From Bolinopsis microptera (taxonomy: Eukaryota; Ctenophora; Tentaculata; Lobata; Bolinopsidae), in assembly GCF_026151205.1 (NCBI RefSeq), contig NC_087079.1:5165230-5229229 (forward strand): a stretch of DNA of 64,000 nucleotides. Direction: 5' to 3'. The translations under genes and the position numbers were made by a program. Below, in pieces: positions 45,413-56,286 of the stretch (position 1 is the first letter of the stretch; each line of letters starts with the position of its first letter). The notes beneath the pieces were generated by a model. That model had not been told where the DNA came from. It saw nothing but the letters and a program-made list of their open reading frames with translations, and made no database searches.

Positions 45413-45562
45413 CAAAATTCCACTGCTTGCCATCACTGAAACAAACTTAAATATAACGTGTCTTCCCAGCTTATTTTCAATAAATATTTACAAGTCTAAT
45501 GCAAAACTTGATCTCGGTGCATCATAATAACTGTCACCGCTCACTTCACCGCTCACTTCACT

Positions 45563-45890
<328 letters not shown>

Positions 45891-46375
45891 CACAGTACCA
45901 CATGACACACAACCTGCACAGAGCTCAGCAATCATTTCTAAACGGCCAGCTGATTTTGATAAAGTAACATCGTGATCCAGCGTGATCAATTACTTTAAGT
46001 TCAACGGCTGCACCCCTGACTTTTAACTTAAGATAAGAAACGTATATATTAGGACATTTGTAATATGATAAAATTTAAAGTTTTGATGTGTGAATTAAAG
46101 CTTGGTGTGAGAATTAGTGTGGAAATAAGAGAGATATTTATTTTATTATATTATCAATATCATATTTCTTAATTAAGTGATAGTAAGTAATATTATTTAA
46201 ACTACAGATGATATTATTTCAGTTAGAATCGACATGAATGTTACGATTTCAGTATTTATTTTTATATTATATTGTACTTAATAAACCGGTTTCAAAGCCC
46301 TTAAGGGTGGCCCTCGGGTCTTTAAAACAAAACAAATCACTTTACAGTCGATCTTCCAGATTGTTCTAAAAGTAA

Positions 46376-46412
46376 AAGGGCCCCACAGTTGAAACCAACT
46401 GTCGGGGCCCTT
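46376..46412. other. Strong GC-rich hairpin
   Basis: AAGGGCCCC-ACAGTTG pairs with CAACTGT-C-GGGGCCCTT across an AAAC loop, a 16-bp stem with a single bulged base. It lies in otherwise AT-rich sequence. No CTRR end follows, so it is not a Helitron terminus. It could be the centre of a small foldback element or an RNA structure. Confidence 0.7.
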
Positions 46413-46640
46413 GATGCGGTGATGCGGTCTGATATGACTGCGGTCCGGCTGATTTGATATTCAAACCGTGGTCTGGGAATATTCGAGGAATTATAGATTG
46501 AGAAGTATACTATAATAGTAGTACAACTACTAGTAGTAGTAGTAATATACGTCTCACGTCCGGTGATAATTACAAATTTAAATTAGACCCTAGCTTTTTA
46601 TACTTCTATAGACAGCACAACCGTGGTAATGGTATGTTAT

Positions 46641-46786
46641 ACCTCCCGATTTAACTTTAACACTGCCATAATCTATCCGGAAGGCGGAATGGATTGATAA
46701 TTTCATAACAAATCCTGCCAAGTTAATAGAAAACCTGCCGATTTAACTTTAACATTGCCATAATCTATCCGGATCGAAAGGCGGAA
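46641..46786. repeat. Tandem duplication that supplies the Helitron target
   Basis: A segment of about 91 bp (CCGATTTAACTTTAAC ... CCAAGTTAATAG) occurs at 46641-46731. It is repeated from 46733, where it is split by the Helitron at 46786/46787 and resumes at 47564. The first copy is intact across the insertion point. Confidence 0.85.
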
Positions 46787-47045
46787 TCACCTTAATAACA
46801 CCAAAATGTGTGTGTGTCTGTCTGTCTGATCGTCTGTGTGTCCGTGTGTAATTTCCGGTCGGTTATACAAAAAAACAGTAAGAGTTACGGGACTGGTTTT
46901 TTCGGTATAGTGCCGACAAAACTCTGATGAAACCCATAAGAAATTTTTTTTAAATCGGCCGGTGGTAAGTGGTTTAATTGATGGTTTTGTACCACAAATG
47001 TTACATAAAATAGCTTGAGCAGAACGGCAAGAGTTACGGGGCTTG

Positions 47046-47077
<32 letters not shown>

Positions 47078-47563
47078 TGTATAATATGTTATAGCTGCAT
47101 TTAAGTAGCGTCATAATTGGATTAGCCCGGAAGATTCGCTGTAATGTTATACCATAAGCTTATTAGGGGAGGGGGGACTGTTAGTGTTAATTGGGGTCTG
47201 TTTGGACTGCAGAGAGAGATAGAAAGAGTTCATACGACAATGTTATGCGTGTTTTCAAATATAATAGGCGGGTGTGGTGCGGAGTTAACAAGGGTTAATT
47301 TCTATAACGATTTAAATAAAAATGGAAAGCGGTTCAAGACGGGAGTGATGAGGTGTAATAGTCGGTGTTCAGCCCTTATGATCATGGAATGTGGTGCCTC
47401 ATGGCTAATAATGACTTAATTATCCACAAAAAATAACTGATGATGAGATTATTGTTGAAGAAACTATTGGGTCACCTAATGCGGGTTTTGACTCAGCGGG
47501 TAATTACTCCTACCCTTTTTAACTGCGGCAGTGAAATCCCGGCCGAAGGCCGGGTTACACTAG
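46787..47563 (+). mobile_element. Non-autonomous Helitron, 777 bp
   Basis: It begins TCACCTTAATAAC after a host A and ends CTAG before a host T, the standard A|T Helitron insertion with no duplication. A perfect 3' hairpin, CCCGGCC-GAA-GGCCGGG (47538-47554), lies 5 bases before CTAG. The neighbouring tandem copy of the target reads GGCGGAATGGATTG uninterrupted, giving the pre-insertion sequence within the same window. There is no Rep/helicase coding sequence. The interior has TGTG/TCTG microsatellites and two copies of 'agagttacgggnctt'-type sequence. Confidence 0.9.
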
Positions 47564-47656
47564 TGGATTGATAATTTCATAACAAATCCTGCCAAGTTAA
47601 TAGCAACTCCTGCCAAATAACAAATACCTGCGCTGTTGATGCAGGATGACTAGTTG

Positions 47657-47754
47657 TTGTAGGTTTATAACCTACCATGCAGGACGCGCGCCGAGTTGGA
47701 CTCGTCGACGGTCCTAATATTTGAAACAATATTCTACAAATATATCACCCGTTA
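47657..47754 (+). mobile_element. Triloop-hairpin cassette, copy 1
   Basis: A 98-bp copy bounded by TTGTAGG and CCCGTTA. Hairpins: GTAGGTT-TAT-AACCTAC, CGAGT-TGG-ACTCG, AATATT-TGAAAC-AATATT (lost one base), and a degraded fourth. Flanks GACTAGTTG and AAGTTTATG do not match, so this copy is old or recombined. It lies 93 bp after the Helitron. Confidence 0.8.
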
Positions 47755-48551
47755 AAGTTTATGAGGCAAGTTTTGCCATTAACAAAAATTGCGCCCGTTA
47801 ACCACTTTTTGGAGGTGAAGACCTCGTATTTTGACGTATTTCTTCAAACACAGCGTACTTTTTGATAGATTTTTAACTAATTTAGCAACACTGACTGAAA
47901 AGTAAAGGGCCCATAGTGATAAAATGGATAGTTTATATTTCCTTATGTTTCAAATTTCACAATGTCAAATACCTACATCTTTAATTTCTAGTAATTTCTA
48001 GTAACGGAATATCAGGTTTCTTATTGTGGAGATAACTGCTACCCAAGCAGCAGTTATCGTATCATCTTTACTGACCTGTACCTTTCTTTTGACTGCCCAC
48101 ATTCCGCAAGTATGATAATGGGAGCGGGGAGTGGTAAGGGGGTCAAAAATAGTTCAACTGTACAAACTAATACGCTGGAATATTTAATCACTATTATAAT
48201 GTTTGAATCACTATACAAACCACTCACAATCTATTTCCAAGAATAAAAACATTCGCAACATAAAACATACAAAGCGGATCAGTTATCCAATTTTATAAAA
48301 TATACATAGGATAGTCTTACATGTTAAAAAATAGTATTTGTAAAAAGTACTTGATCATCATTAAGTAAATTCTTAAATAAGGTCAAAACACTAATTAATA
48401 ACATGCATCGAAAAAGCTCACATATTTAACACGCCAATTTAGTTCCTCAGTTCGTCAGGTTTGCAGCAAACAATAACTCAAACGAGTAATAACAAATACT
48501 AACTCCTTAATTCATATGGAATCATTTCACCTCACGACTCAGCTTAATATT
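47755..48551. other. Intergenic, nothing recognised
   Basis: AT-rich sequence between the first two cassettes. I see no frame with a domain and no element ends. Confidence 0.4.
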
Positions 48552-48673
48552 GCTTCTCACTTGTAGGTTTATAACCTACCAAGAGGGGCGCCCGGTTTGG
48601 ACTCGTCGACGGTCCTATTCGACGGTAATATTTGAAACAAATATTTTATGAGTATCACCCGTTAGCTTCTCAC
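48552..48673 (+). mobile_element. Triloop-hairpin cassette, copy 2 with 9-bp duplication
   Basis: Cassette 48561-48664 (104 bp) flanked by identical GCTTCTCAC at 48552-48560 and 48665-48673. Hairpins GTAGGTT-TAT-AACCTAC and AATATTTG-AAA-CAAATATT are perfect. The second hairpin is weakened and 'tcgacggt' is duplicated. One duplication arm contains the stop codon of the DSL-type gene (TGA at 48670-48672 on the minus strand). Confidence 0.85.
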
Positions 48674-48724
48674 CACAGCCTCAATTCTGCGAAATCATAA
48701 GGTGGTTCATCTAGAACAGCTTTA

Positions 48725-49673
48725 GTTTGAAACTTAGTTGTAGTGAACGCTGAACTTAGTCGTACTGAACGTACGTTCCAATCATTTTGTAGTGAACGTT
48801 TGTGAACGTTAGTGAACGTTAGTCAATATTTTGATAATTTTTCCGATAGTTTTTAACTTCCAGACATCCTGATTCGTGTGCTGATCATATCCCTGATAAG
48901 CCGCGGGTGAACACAAAACCCTACTGAATGTAGGGGGGAATGGAGCTCGAGCCACCTTTTGTTGGCAAGACATCCTTGGAACCCTTCAGTCTCTCTAACA
49001 TAATAAACTGGGTGGCAAACCGAGTTTCCCCTGGTTTTAGCAAATTGACATGAGAATGGGTTCTAAACGTTTTTTCACATTTGTAACTATTTTGTTACAA
49101 TTCGACAATGTCTCCTTGGTCCAGCTCAACTTCCCGACATCCTCGGCAAGTAGATCGAACTGGTGGGTTACACAGCATGATCCTATGATGTGTTCATAAT
49201 CAGCTTCGATTAAGCGTCGTAGAGATTTATTGACATTTGGATTGTCTGTTACAACGTGGCAAATCCTGTCGGCGCCAATTTCTTCAATTTTGGCTTTTAC
49301 AATCTCATACTGACCATTCGCAGTTTTCTCAACCCCTGTAGCATTAACTGCGTCATGAAAAATAATGTCCTGCCTTTGCACGAGGGTGAAGTTAACGAGA
49401 GGGTGAGAGGATAGATCCTTCCAACCATCAGTTGTTAGGGTACATGGGAATTGCTCAGTGATCAGCCGTTTCTGGAAAACGTCCACCTGCCGTCTTAGAG
49501 AATCTCGTTCATCTGTCAGCATCTTTGCCGGATAATTGGGCTATGTCCGGCATTTTAATTTCATAATAGCAATTAACGTTCCTTATGTTCCGAACGTTAA
49601 AATCTTTAGCAAACGCGTTCACAAACTATTTTTAGTGAACGTTCCGTACGTTCACTACAACTAAGGTTTGAAA
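48725..49673 (-). mobile_element. hAT element inside the DSL-type gene
   Basis: Element 48733-49665 (933 bp) with 17-bp terminal inverted repeats CTTAGTTGTAGTGAACG and perfect 8-bp duplications GTTTGAAA (48725-48732 and 49666-49673), the hAT hallmark. Subterminal 'tgaacgt' motifs recur near both ends. Removing the element and one duplication restores the reading frame of the host tail across the site. Confidence 0.9.
49037..49522 (-). pseudogene. hAT transposase fragment (DUF659-type)
   Basis: 161 codons matching the central part of hAT transposases: CTLTTDGWKDLSSHPLVNFT (first catalytic D in TTDGW), then ICHVVTDNPNVNKSL (second D in VTDN), and HIIGSCCVTHQFDLLAEDVG. The N-terminal BED finger, the third catalytic residue and the C-terminal dimerisation region are missing. 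The element cannot move by itself. Confidence 0.85.
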
Positions 49674-50525
49674 CGCAACATCAGTGTAGAGATGATCACT
49701 GTCTGGTGAGGTTCCATCAATAGTGTAGTCAATGTAAGTAGCATCTTCAGAGGTTACTCGGACAACAACATCGTCTTGCTTGTGTTCAGTAGTGGGGATC
49801 TGTTCAGGTGTGTTGGGAACTGCAGTATTAACGTAAACTACATTTTCCTGCTTCCTGCGTGAGTGTAGAATATAAATGCACCCAAAATCAATATCATGAA
49901 GAGGACAGCTCCTGATGCTATCCAGACTCCTATCTGTTGTGCTGTCTTACAATAGGTTGTACAATTCTCTCCGTAGTGGTATGCACTTCTTTCCTTCTCT
50001 TTTGCTATTTTAACACCCACCGAAGTCATCTGTCTCTCCTTCCTCGCATATCTTCTCTTCTGTTGTCAGATTACAAGTACTGGTTCACAGTGTGTGTCAC
50101 ATTTCTGTTCTGGAAAGTAGCTATCGTTGTAGACTTTTTCTCCTGGTCCACTACCGAATGTGGAGCACTCCTCTCCAAAATGGTTCGGTTCAGAGTGCTC
50201 ACAGTCCTGTTTACTATAAGACACTCTTTATCTCCTTGTTCTGTGTGTATTTCTCTGGATCAGGTGGAGACTGGACAGTGCAGATGTTCCTAATATGGAG
50301 TAGGGTTTATGTGTTCATGTGGGGGTTATGAGTAATATGATGTAGTGTTTCGTGTAGGAGTATGAATTATCCGCATTAACACAGCATCTTGTTCTGTTCA
50401 TGATGCTGATTCCGGGAAGCATGCTCTTTACGCGAGCATCACATTCTGCACTGAGATATTGTTCAATTATAATTTAGAAGCTGTTGCGACGAGTGGTTAT
50501 AAAATTTACATTATACAGTAATTAT

Positions 50526-50653
50526 GTAGCTTGTTGTTCTGATTCATAGCTTGTTGTTCTGATTCATAGCTTGTTGTTCTGATCACATAGCTTGTTGTTC
50601 TGATCTCATAGCTTGTTGTTCTGATCTTTTATAGCTTGTTGTTCTGATCTTTA
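50526..50653 (+). promoter_or_regulatory. Six tandem monomers directly upstream of a LINE ORF1
   Basis: Six copies of TAGCTTGTTGTTCTGAT with 3- to 6-base spacers (TCA, CACA, CTCA, CTTTTA), ending 3 bp before the ORF1 start. The position matches the monomer arrays that serve as internal promoters in some LINEs. The promoter role is inference. Confidence 0.65.
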
Positions 50654-50655
50654 CG

Positions 50656-51525
50656 ATGGCAGATTTGGACTTGGAAAGTATCAATTACATGTGGAATGAG
50701 ATGTTCACCTGGAGCAAAGAGACTCTGAAGAAATTTGGCAAGCCTTACGGAAAGTTAAAGGACATTGCGGACGCTAAGAACTTCAACAGACTGAATAAGC
50801 CGGAGATTGTCGATGTGTGTGGTCGATCTTTTGAGTATACGAACTATCTTATGGATACCGTTGAAGCGTATAAGAATGTGTTGACCAGACTTCAGGGTCA
50901 GTTAATTGAGAAGCAAGAGCAGGTTATCAGTGTTCAGGCCGAGCTATCAGCTTGCAAGACTGAGCAACTTGAAGCGATGAAGAAAACTGTGTCAAGTTCA
51001 GTTGCTGATTCAGTGAAAGCGGAGTTCCAATCTTACAGCTCAGTCGTTCAAAGTTTGCCAGCACAGTCTCCAGTAATCAGCCCGGAAGCATTGACGTCTG
51101 TAGTCAAGACTATTGTTGCAGAGGAGGACCGCAGCAGGAACCTTCTTATCTTCGGCCTGCCTGAGGAAAAAGAAGAGAAGCTCGAATCTCAAGTCAGTGA
51201 AGTTTTGGAAACTATTGGCATAAAGCCAAAAGTAGAGGCTCAGAGAATAGGAAAAAAGAAAACGGTTGACTCAAGGCGACCAGTTAAAGTTATCACCTCA
51301 AACTCGCTCATCGTTAATCAGATTCTGAGGAATGCCAGGAACCTGCGGCAGACTGAGAAGTTTAAGACAGTTTTCTTGAGCCCTGATCGGTCTGTCGAAC
51401 AGAGGAAGCTCCGGAAAGATCTGGTACAGGACATGAAGAAGCGGGCACTTGCAGAACCGACCAAAAAGTTTTACATAAAGGACGGGCAAATTTATAATTA
51501 TTGTGCAGATGAGAGCAACGGTTGA
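50656..51525 (+). CDS. LINE ORF1 protein (coiled coil plus RRM-like region)
   Basis: An intact 289-residue frame. The N-terminal 75 residues are mixed helical. A coiled coil follows at about 75-115 (LQGQLIEKQEQVISVQAELS). Then a Ser-rich linker, and the conserved block RSRNLLIFGLPEEKEE with IGIKPKVEAQRIGKK, and PVKVITSNSLIVNQILRNA, as in ORF1 proteins of CR1/L2-type LINEs that use an RRM-like fold. The basic end KDLVQDMKKRALAEPTKKF resembles the RNA-binding C-terminus. Role: RNA chaperone in the LINE particle. No RT or endonuclease follows (51529 onward), so it is an ORF1-only 5' piece or a captured gene. Confidence 0.8.
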   Translation: MADLDLESINYMWNEMFTWSKETLKKFGKPYGKLKDIADAKNFNRLNKPEIVDVCGRSFEYTNYLMDTVEAYKNVLTRLQGQLIEKQEQVISVQAELSACKTEQLEAMKKTVSSSVADSVKAEFQSYSSVVQSLPAQSPVISPEALTSVVKTIVAEEDRSRNLLIFGLPEEKEEKLESQVSEVLETIGIKPKVEAQRIGKKKTVDSRRPVKVITSNSLIVNQILRNARNLRQTEKFKTVFLSPDRSVEQRKLRKDLVQDMKKRALAEPTKKFYIKDGQIYNYCADESNG

Positions 51526-51528
51526 CAA

Positions 51529-52639
51529 CTTTTTTTGAGTGTGTGTTTCGTGTGCTGTTTTGAGATGTTTTGGACCATGTTTGTGAGGGACATATTGGTA
51601 GCTGTAGTTATTTTCTATACAAGACTGAATAGTCTTCAGGCTTTAGCTGAGCTTTAATTTCCGACGCAGTATTGTTGAGCCACTAGTCCATGATGGGGAA
51701 TATAAACAATATATTTAACTCTTAATGGTCAAAGCTACTTTTAATTTCATGAATCATACAGATTTTAAAGTACGCTGGTACGATTTTTATCTTATTAAAT
51801 TGCTGTTCAATATCTATTTTAGTAAACATTAACTGGGGTAGTAAAACCCAGTTCCCAATCATGTTATCATACAAGTTATTTAATTTTTTACTAAATTAAA
51901 CAATTAATAAAAAACCGGACTCCATTTATGAAACACTCTGTAAGTAAAATTTCTTTAAAAAAATTCTCCTTTACTGAACTAAACACGACTATAATACTGT
52001 TAAGAGAAGCAGCTGGAAAACCAGAAATTTTAGATGCATTTTTTATTAGTTCAAAATTCCACGTGGTGGGATGAAAAGGCAGCTGTAAAACTGCAACAAA
52101 GAACACAGTGCGAAGACGAAATGTGAAATCCACACCCTAGTATCGCCTACGTTACAATGTTTGGTTCTAGATAACCGTGCAGATTCGTACTTTGAGTAGC
52201 GCACTGTTGGGGGTAAGGAGTGTCGTGTTACTGTGGAATAGCGAATCTTCTTTTAAAGCTGTATCATTCAGTAACATTGTCTTATGAGATGTATCACTAT
52301 AAAATGTTCGAACATGTCTTTATGGATTTATTATTAAATACAAGGTCAAACTCTAACAAATATAATACCCGTTTTAATACCCTATGTTTCAATGTACAAC
52401 AAGTTGCAGCTGAATACTAACGAACTGGTTTTGTAGTTTGAGGATCTGACTTCATCGCTAAACTGCTGATGAATATAAGGGTACAGTATTCCTTTTCTAT
52501 AACGCGCCCCTATTATATATACAACGTGGTTTTTTGGGCAAAATGTTTGATCACGTTTATGTTCGGTGGAAATCTTCATTTTGATATGCTTATCAGTTTT
52601 GTGACGAAACATAATACTCTGCTCAAATATAAGAAAACG
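51529..52639. other. Intergenic, no ORF2 found
   Basis: Begins with the LINE 3' flank (T-run at 51532) and then AT-rich sequence. None of the short frames shows endonuclease or RT motifs. Confidence 0.5.
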
Positions 52640-52925
52640 TAAATATGGCTAGACTCTGCTCGCTCCAGGTATAGAGAATAAAAGGAACATAGCTCTTGGT
52701 CCCCAGTCCATGAGCCAGGCTATTTCAACACATAATCTTATGGGAACCTATGCATGGTAGATCACAGCAAGGCCGACCAAGACAAAGCTACTTGTCTATG
52801 TTACTGAAGGAAGTTGGGACAAACTGTAAAGAGGAACTGCGAACCCTGATGCGGGACAGGGATATATGGAGGAGATTATCTGGCGTAGATCGGACTTAGT
52901 TCCGACATAGTAGTAGTAGTAGTAT
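52640..52925 (+). mobile_element. RTE-clade-like LINE 3' end with (TAG)n tail
   Basis: A frame ending GRSQQGRPRQSYLSMLLKEV, then RTLMRDRDIWRRLSGVDRT and a stop, matches the typical C-terminus of RTE-like RTs (GRP...QDRDxWR). A short 3' UTR and a TAG microsatellite (about 52907-52923) follow, as expected for RTE elements. Only the last 70 or so codons survive. Confidence 0.7.
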
Positions 52926-53894
52926 TTCAACACATGAAAATGGCACACAGTGATTTGGATTGCATAAGATTGTAAGTTGTCTCCACATCTAACCCATCTC
53001 AAGTCTTGCTAATGCTATGTAGTCCAAATGAAGTGTCATATGCGATAAAATGTTTAGAAATAAATGTCTTTTAGTCAATGATCAAACCATTTATTATTCA
53101 TTTTGAACTTAAATCTTAATTGCTTCGAATTAGATCACGCATACACAATAGCTGCGATTGATATCTGTTTGGCAGTTGCAGTTGTTTTATTGTGATGGCG
53201 TTGTTCTATTTGGTTTTGAACAATAAGTTTGAAGCATTATTTATTAATGTTTTCGTTACATGTTTTAATTGTGCCAGTGCACGAGCTTGCAGCATGAGCG
53301 GCGCACAGTCTAATAGATTTTAAAAAGACGGCATCAAATTAAGTTTTAGAAAATAATTCTATTGTATACCAAAATCTTGTCTTTTGATAAATCTACCTAT
53401 CTACTATATCACAATTATACTCATAATTTCGTTGTTCAGTTGTCTTGCTTGGCTTCAGTACGTGAATCGTGTAGAAAATATTTCACTCGATCCTGTTCCC
53501 GTATATTGTATTTTCGTAAGTTAAGTTTACCTATCAGAGCTTTTCATAACAGATTAAAACCAGATCTTTATTTTACGGTGCCACGGTGTGGACTTGCTAC
53601 ACCCGGTCAAAACGAAATATAATACATTTACAATAAAATCATACCATTACAATTAACAAAATAAATTTAATCACAGAATTATAATTGTTGTCTGCATCAT
53701 GCAACTCATTAGTATTAACTCTATTTAAAATGAACAGTCCTTCGGTTGTAAAGCTGTCTCATTAACGTGATACCGGCTGAACAGAACCGACCCTCGGTTT
53801 CAGTTCCTTGTTTAACACTGCCGTCTCGAACCAAAGCTGGACAATTCTCACGAATTCTGGACAAAAAGTTCGAAGTGGAAAAATGTTTGAAAAA
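52926..53894. other. Intergenic, nothing certain
   Basis: A plus-strand frame at 53362-53622 has weak LINE C-terminus character (FHNRLKPDLYF), but it lacks diagnostic motifs. Nothing else recognised. Confidence 0.35.
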
Positions 53895-54017
53895 AATTCA
53901 ACGGACTTGAACTTGGACGGACCTTAAATGAACGGACTTTAATTGAACGGACATTAAGATAAACGTTAGGGCCTCCGGCGTTCAATTAATGTCCGTCCAA
54001 ATAAGGTCCGATAAGGT
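53895..54017. mobile_element. MITE-like repeat, best-preserved copy
   Basis: GAACTTGGACGGACCTTAAA at the left and TTAATGTCCGTCCAAATAAG, then GTCCGATAAGGT, at the right form a long imperfect foldback with a loop near GGGCCTCCGG. Same family as 29708-29850. Confidence 0.65.
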
Positions 54018-54259
54018 AATCAAAAGCTATTATTTCTCACGATTTACCCACGACAGTTTGTCCAGCACCAAATTATTAGAATCAATGAACCGAATTATTA
54101 GAAATTAGAATCAATGAACATAGTTCATGGCTTTTGTTCATAAATTCCTTTGGTGCTGGATGTTAATAAATACAATTATCTGTATAGACTATAGGTACTA
54201 TATCATAAAAGTGAAACATTCGAAATATACTGACAAACGGACATGGAATTAAAAAACTA

Positions 54260-54895
54260 TTTAAATACCAACCATCGATGCTGCCATCATCGAAGCTTGT
54301 AAATATCTGTCAACTTATACCAACACACACATCATCATATGGTCAGACAGTCTCTCCTCTATTCAAGCTATATCCACACCCTCAACGAGGAGTAGAACTA
54401 CTAGAGACTGTTACGACACCATCGGCCTTAACAAAACGCCTACATACCATTCGCAAATCAGACACAAGTGCTTGTCCTAAATGCGGCGACGAAGAGGAGA
54501 CTGTCTCACACTTTCTCGGACAGTGCCCGGCTATTGCCCAAATAATTTTCGGGACTACCACCTCTCTGTCAATGATATATTCGACAACCAACACAACACC
54601 ACCATCGTCAACTTTGCAAACCACACTAAACGCTTAATGGTGCCAGAGGAGTTGGACCAGACCGGTGTAACATAGCGACTACTCAAACGTCGTCTTAGTT
54701 CGCCTCTCTCTTCCACACTCAGCCACGTTCATCTATAAAACACCCCACAACACTTACCATCATCCTTGATTACACATCTTGATTCCACCGGCATCCTCCC
54801 ACAAGGCTGTCATACCCCAGAGGTAGGCAAAGCATCCATATGCTATCCTCTCGTGGGCCAACCAGGCCCAGCCTCTTTAAAAAAAATCGATGCTT
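54260..54895 (+). pseudogene. LINE with RNase H and zinc finger, internally deleted
   Basis: IEACKYLSTYTNTHIIIWSD plus SLSSIQAI is the RNase H region with its D. It is followed in a shifted frame by a C-terminal finger, SACPKCGDEEETVSHFLGQC. The RNase H C-terminal half is missing here but present in the other copy at 58731. The 3' UTR ends with the family hairpin and an A8 run near 54886-54893. Typical of I/R1/Jockey-group elements with RNase H. Confidence 0.7.
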
Positions 54896-54950
54896 TTGTT
54901 CAAGTTCGTGTCGAACTAATTTCCAGGTACCTGGTGGCTGAGCGTACCTC

Positions 54951-55502
54951 AAGGACAAAAGAAAATCACGATTATGTAGGCCAAAAATCGCGATGAAAAT
55001 CTTGAAAATCGCGGCAAAAGATAATGTATTTGCAGAGCAAAGTTAGATGTCATAGATTCGTTAACTAGCTCGTTAGTCTAGTTAGATTAGCTATAAACAC
55101 TTAACTGAGCAGAGCTTGCTTTTAGATCAGCCCTTCCAGACGATCTCAAAAGTTCCTCCCAGATCGCCAGACGTTAGGGCTTCCAGCGTTCAATTAATGT
55201 CCGTCCAAATAAGGTCCGATAAAGTATGTATATATTAGTATTTATACTACTTTATGTAACTTATTATATAACTGTATTAGTTATATAATAATTATATAAC
55301 TGTATTACTATTAGTGCCGGTAATTAATACCGTACGAGCAGCAAATCATTGGTTATTGTAATCCTCTGTTCTGAAGCACCAGTACAACACTCTTTAACTA
55401 CTTTATCACCAACTCAGCTAAACATGACAAGTTAGAAATAACTCTACGGAATAAGGACAAAAGAAAATCGCGATTATTTAGGCCAAAAATCGCGGCGCCG
55501 CA
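54951..55502. repeat. Chimeric repeat region, includes a copy of the GPCR 5' leader
   Basis: 54951-55000 and 55453-55502 share GGACAAAAGAAAATC and GGCCAAAAATCGCG. 55167-55230 is a half copy of the AAGGTCCGATAAGGT MITE. 55319-55455 is about 90% identical to 60608-60744, the sequence immediately upstream of the GPCR start codon. The match ends at the base where the GPCR has ATG and this copy has ACA. Confidence 0.75.
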
Positions 55503-56286
55503 ACAAGCCAAACTAAGAAAAATCTGGGACAAGTAGTCCTATATGGCATATTATCATTTTGGTTATCAGATTGAGGTTTAAATCATTTCATCTTTAATTC
55601 TATCGAGTAGTGGCAAGATTTTGCAGCTCAGTGGCTTCTTGTGGGCGACTTTAGGGCCTGTCGTGATATCATGGATCGCTTAGGTTCCACCAGGATCTGG
55701 TAGTCCTCATAATTCTGCGGCCTCTATGTTTCGTCATCTCGCACAACTCTTTAAGAATCTTGTGGATTTGGCATGTGAAAATTTGCAGCCTTCCAGACAT
55801 TGATTGGGTTAACGAGGTGTCGTACGTCACCTCAAGATCGGGTGACAGGGGGCTGACCAGGCCAGAACCCAATTGATTGGGTCTGAGGTCACGTGATTAT
55901 GAGCCTGAGGTCACGTGACTATGACGTCACCAGACCTTCCTCTCCGTTTCCCGCTCATTGGACCAGGTGAGCTTGCATGCATGTGAATGTGGGTGTAAGT
56001 ATAGCTGTACTGTAGTTTATACCTAATTAAACCCCTATAGAAACCGAAAATTTATTTTCTGGCAGAAAGCTAGAAATTTACCAAAATATCGTCATTGTTT
56101 TAAATTTATTTTGATGACCATTCCTGACCTAAAATCGCACGAGAAATCGATTAAACTTGGTTTCAGAACTCAACAATGCTTCCTTATGCCTCAAAATCCA
56201 TGTTTTATCAATACAATCAACATCTCGATTCTGTAGTTAAACTTATTACTTAACGGATTCAAGTATAGTTACGCGGTAGACAAACT

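Larger units (their letters stand above)
48670..50300 (-). pseudogene. DSL-domain type I membrane protein, disrupted
   Basis: Minus-strand coding remnant in several frames. First comes a Cys-rich ectodomain: KQDCEHSEPNHFGEECSTF, then YFPEQKCDTHCEP and CNLTTEEKICEEGETDDFGGC, followed by SAYHYGENCTTYCK. Their Cys and Y/HxG spacing matches the DSL domain of Delta/Jagged proteins. Then a clean membrane helix (IASGAVLFMILILGAFIFY, near 49870-49930). After a 2-base shift near 49866 comes a cytoplasmic tail, RRKQENVVYVNTAVPN, with tyrosine sites VVYVN, TYIDYTI, HLYTDVAF and PPYDFAEL before a TGA stop. A hAT element splits the tail between FQT and KAV. At least three further frame breaks lie in the ectodomain, so it is probably a pseudogene. 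Family assignment is by motif only. Confidence 0.6.

Noticed and set aside
46240-46330. Possible LINE 3' end (AAGCCCTTAAGGG, GGCCCTCGGGTC)
   Set aside because: Style resembles LINE tails, but there is no homologous copy in the window and no coding remnant upstream.
47441-47480. CTGATGA ... GAAAC resembling a hammerhead ribozyme core
   Set aside because: No stem II can be drawn between the two boxes and no stems I or III surround them. A similar CTGATGA near 46923 fails in the same way.
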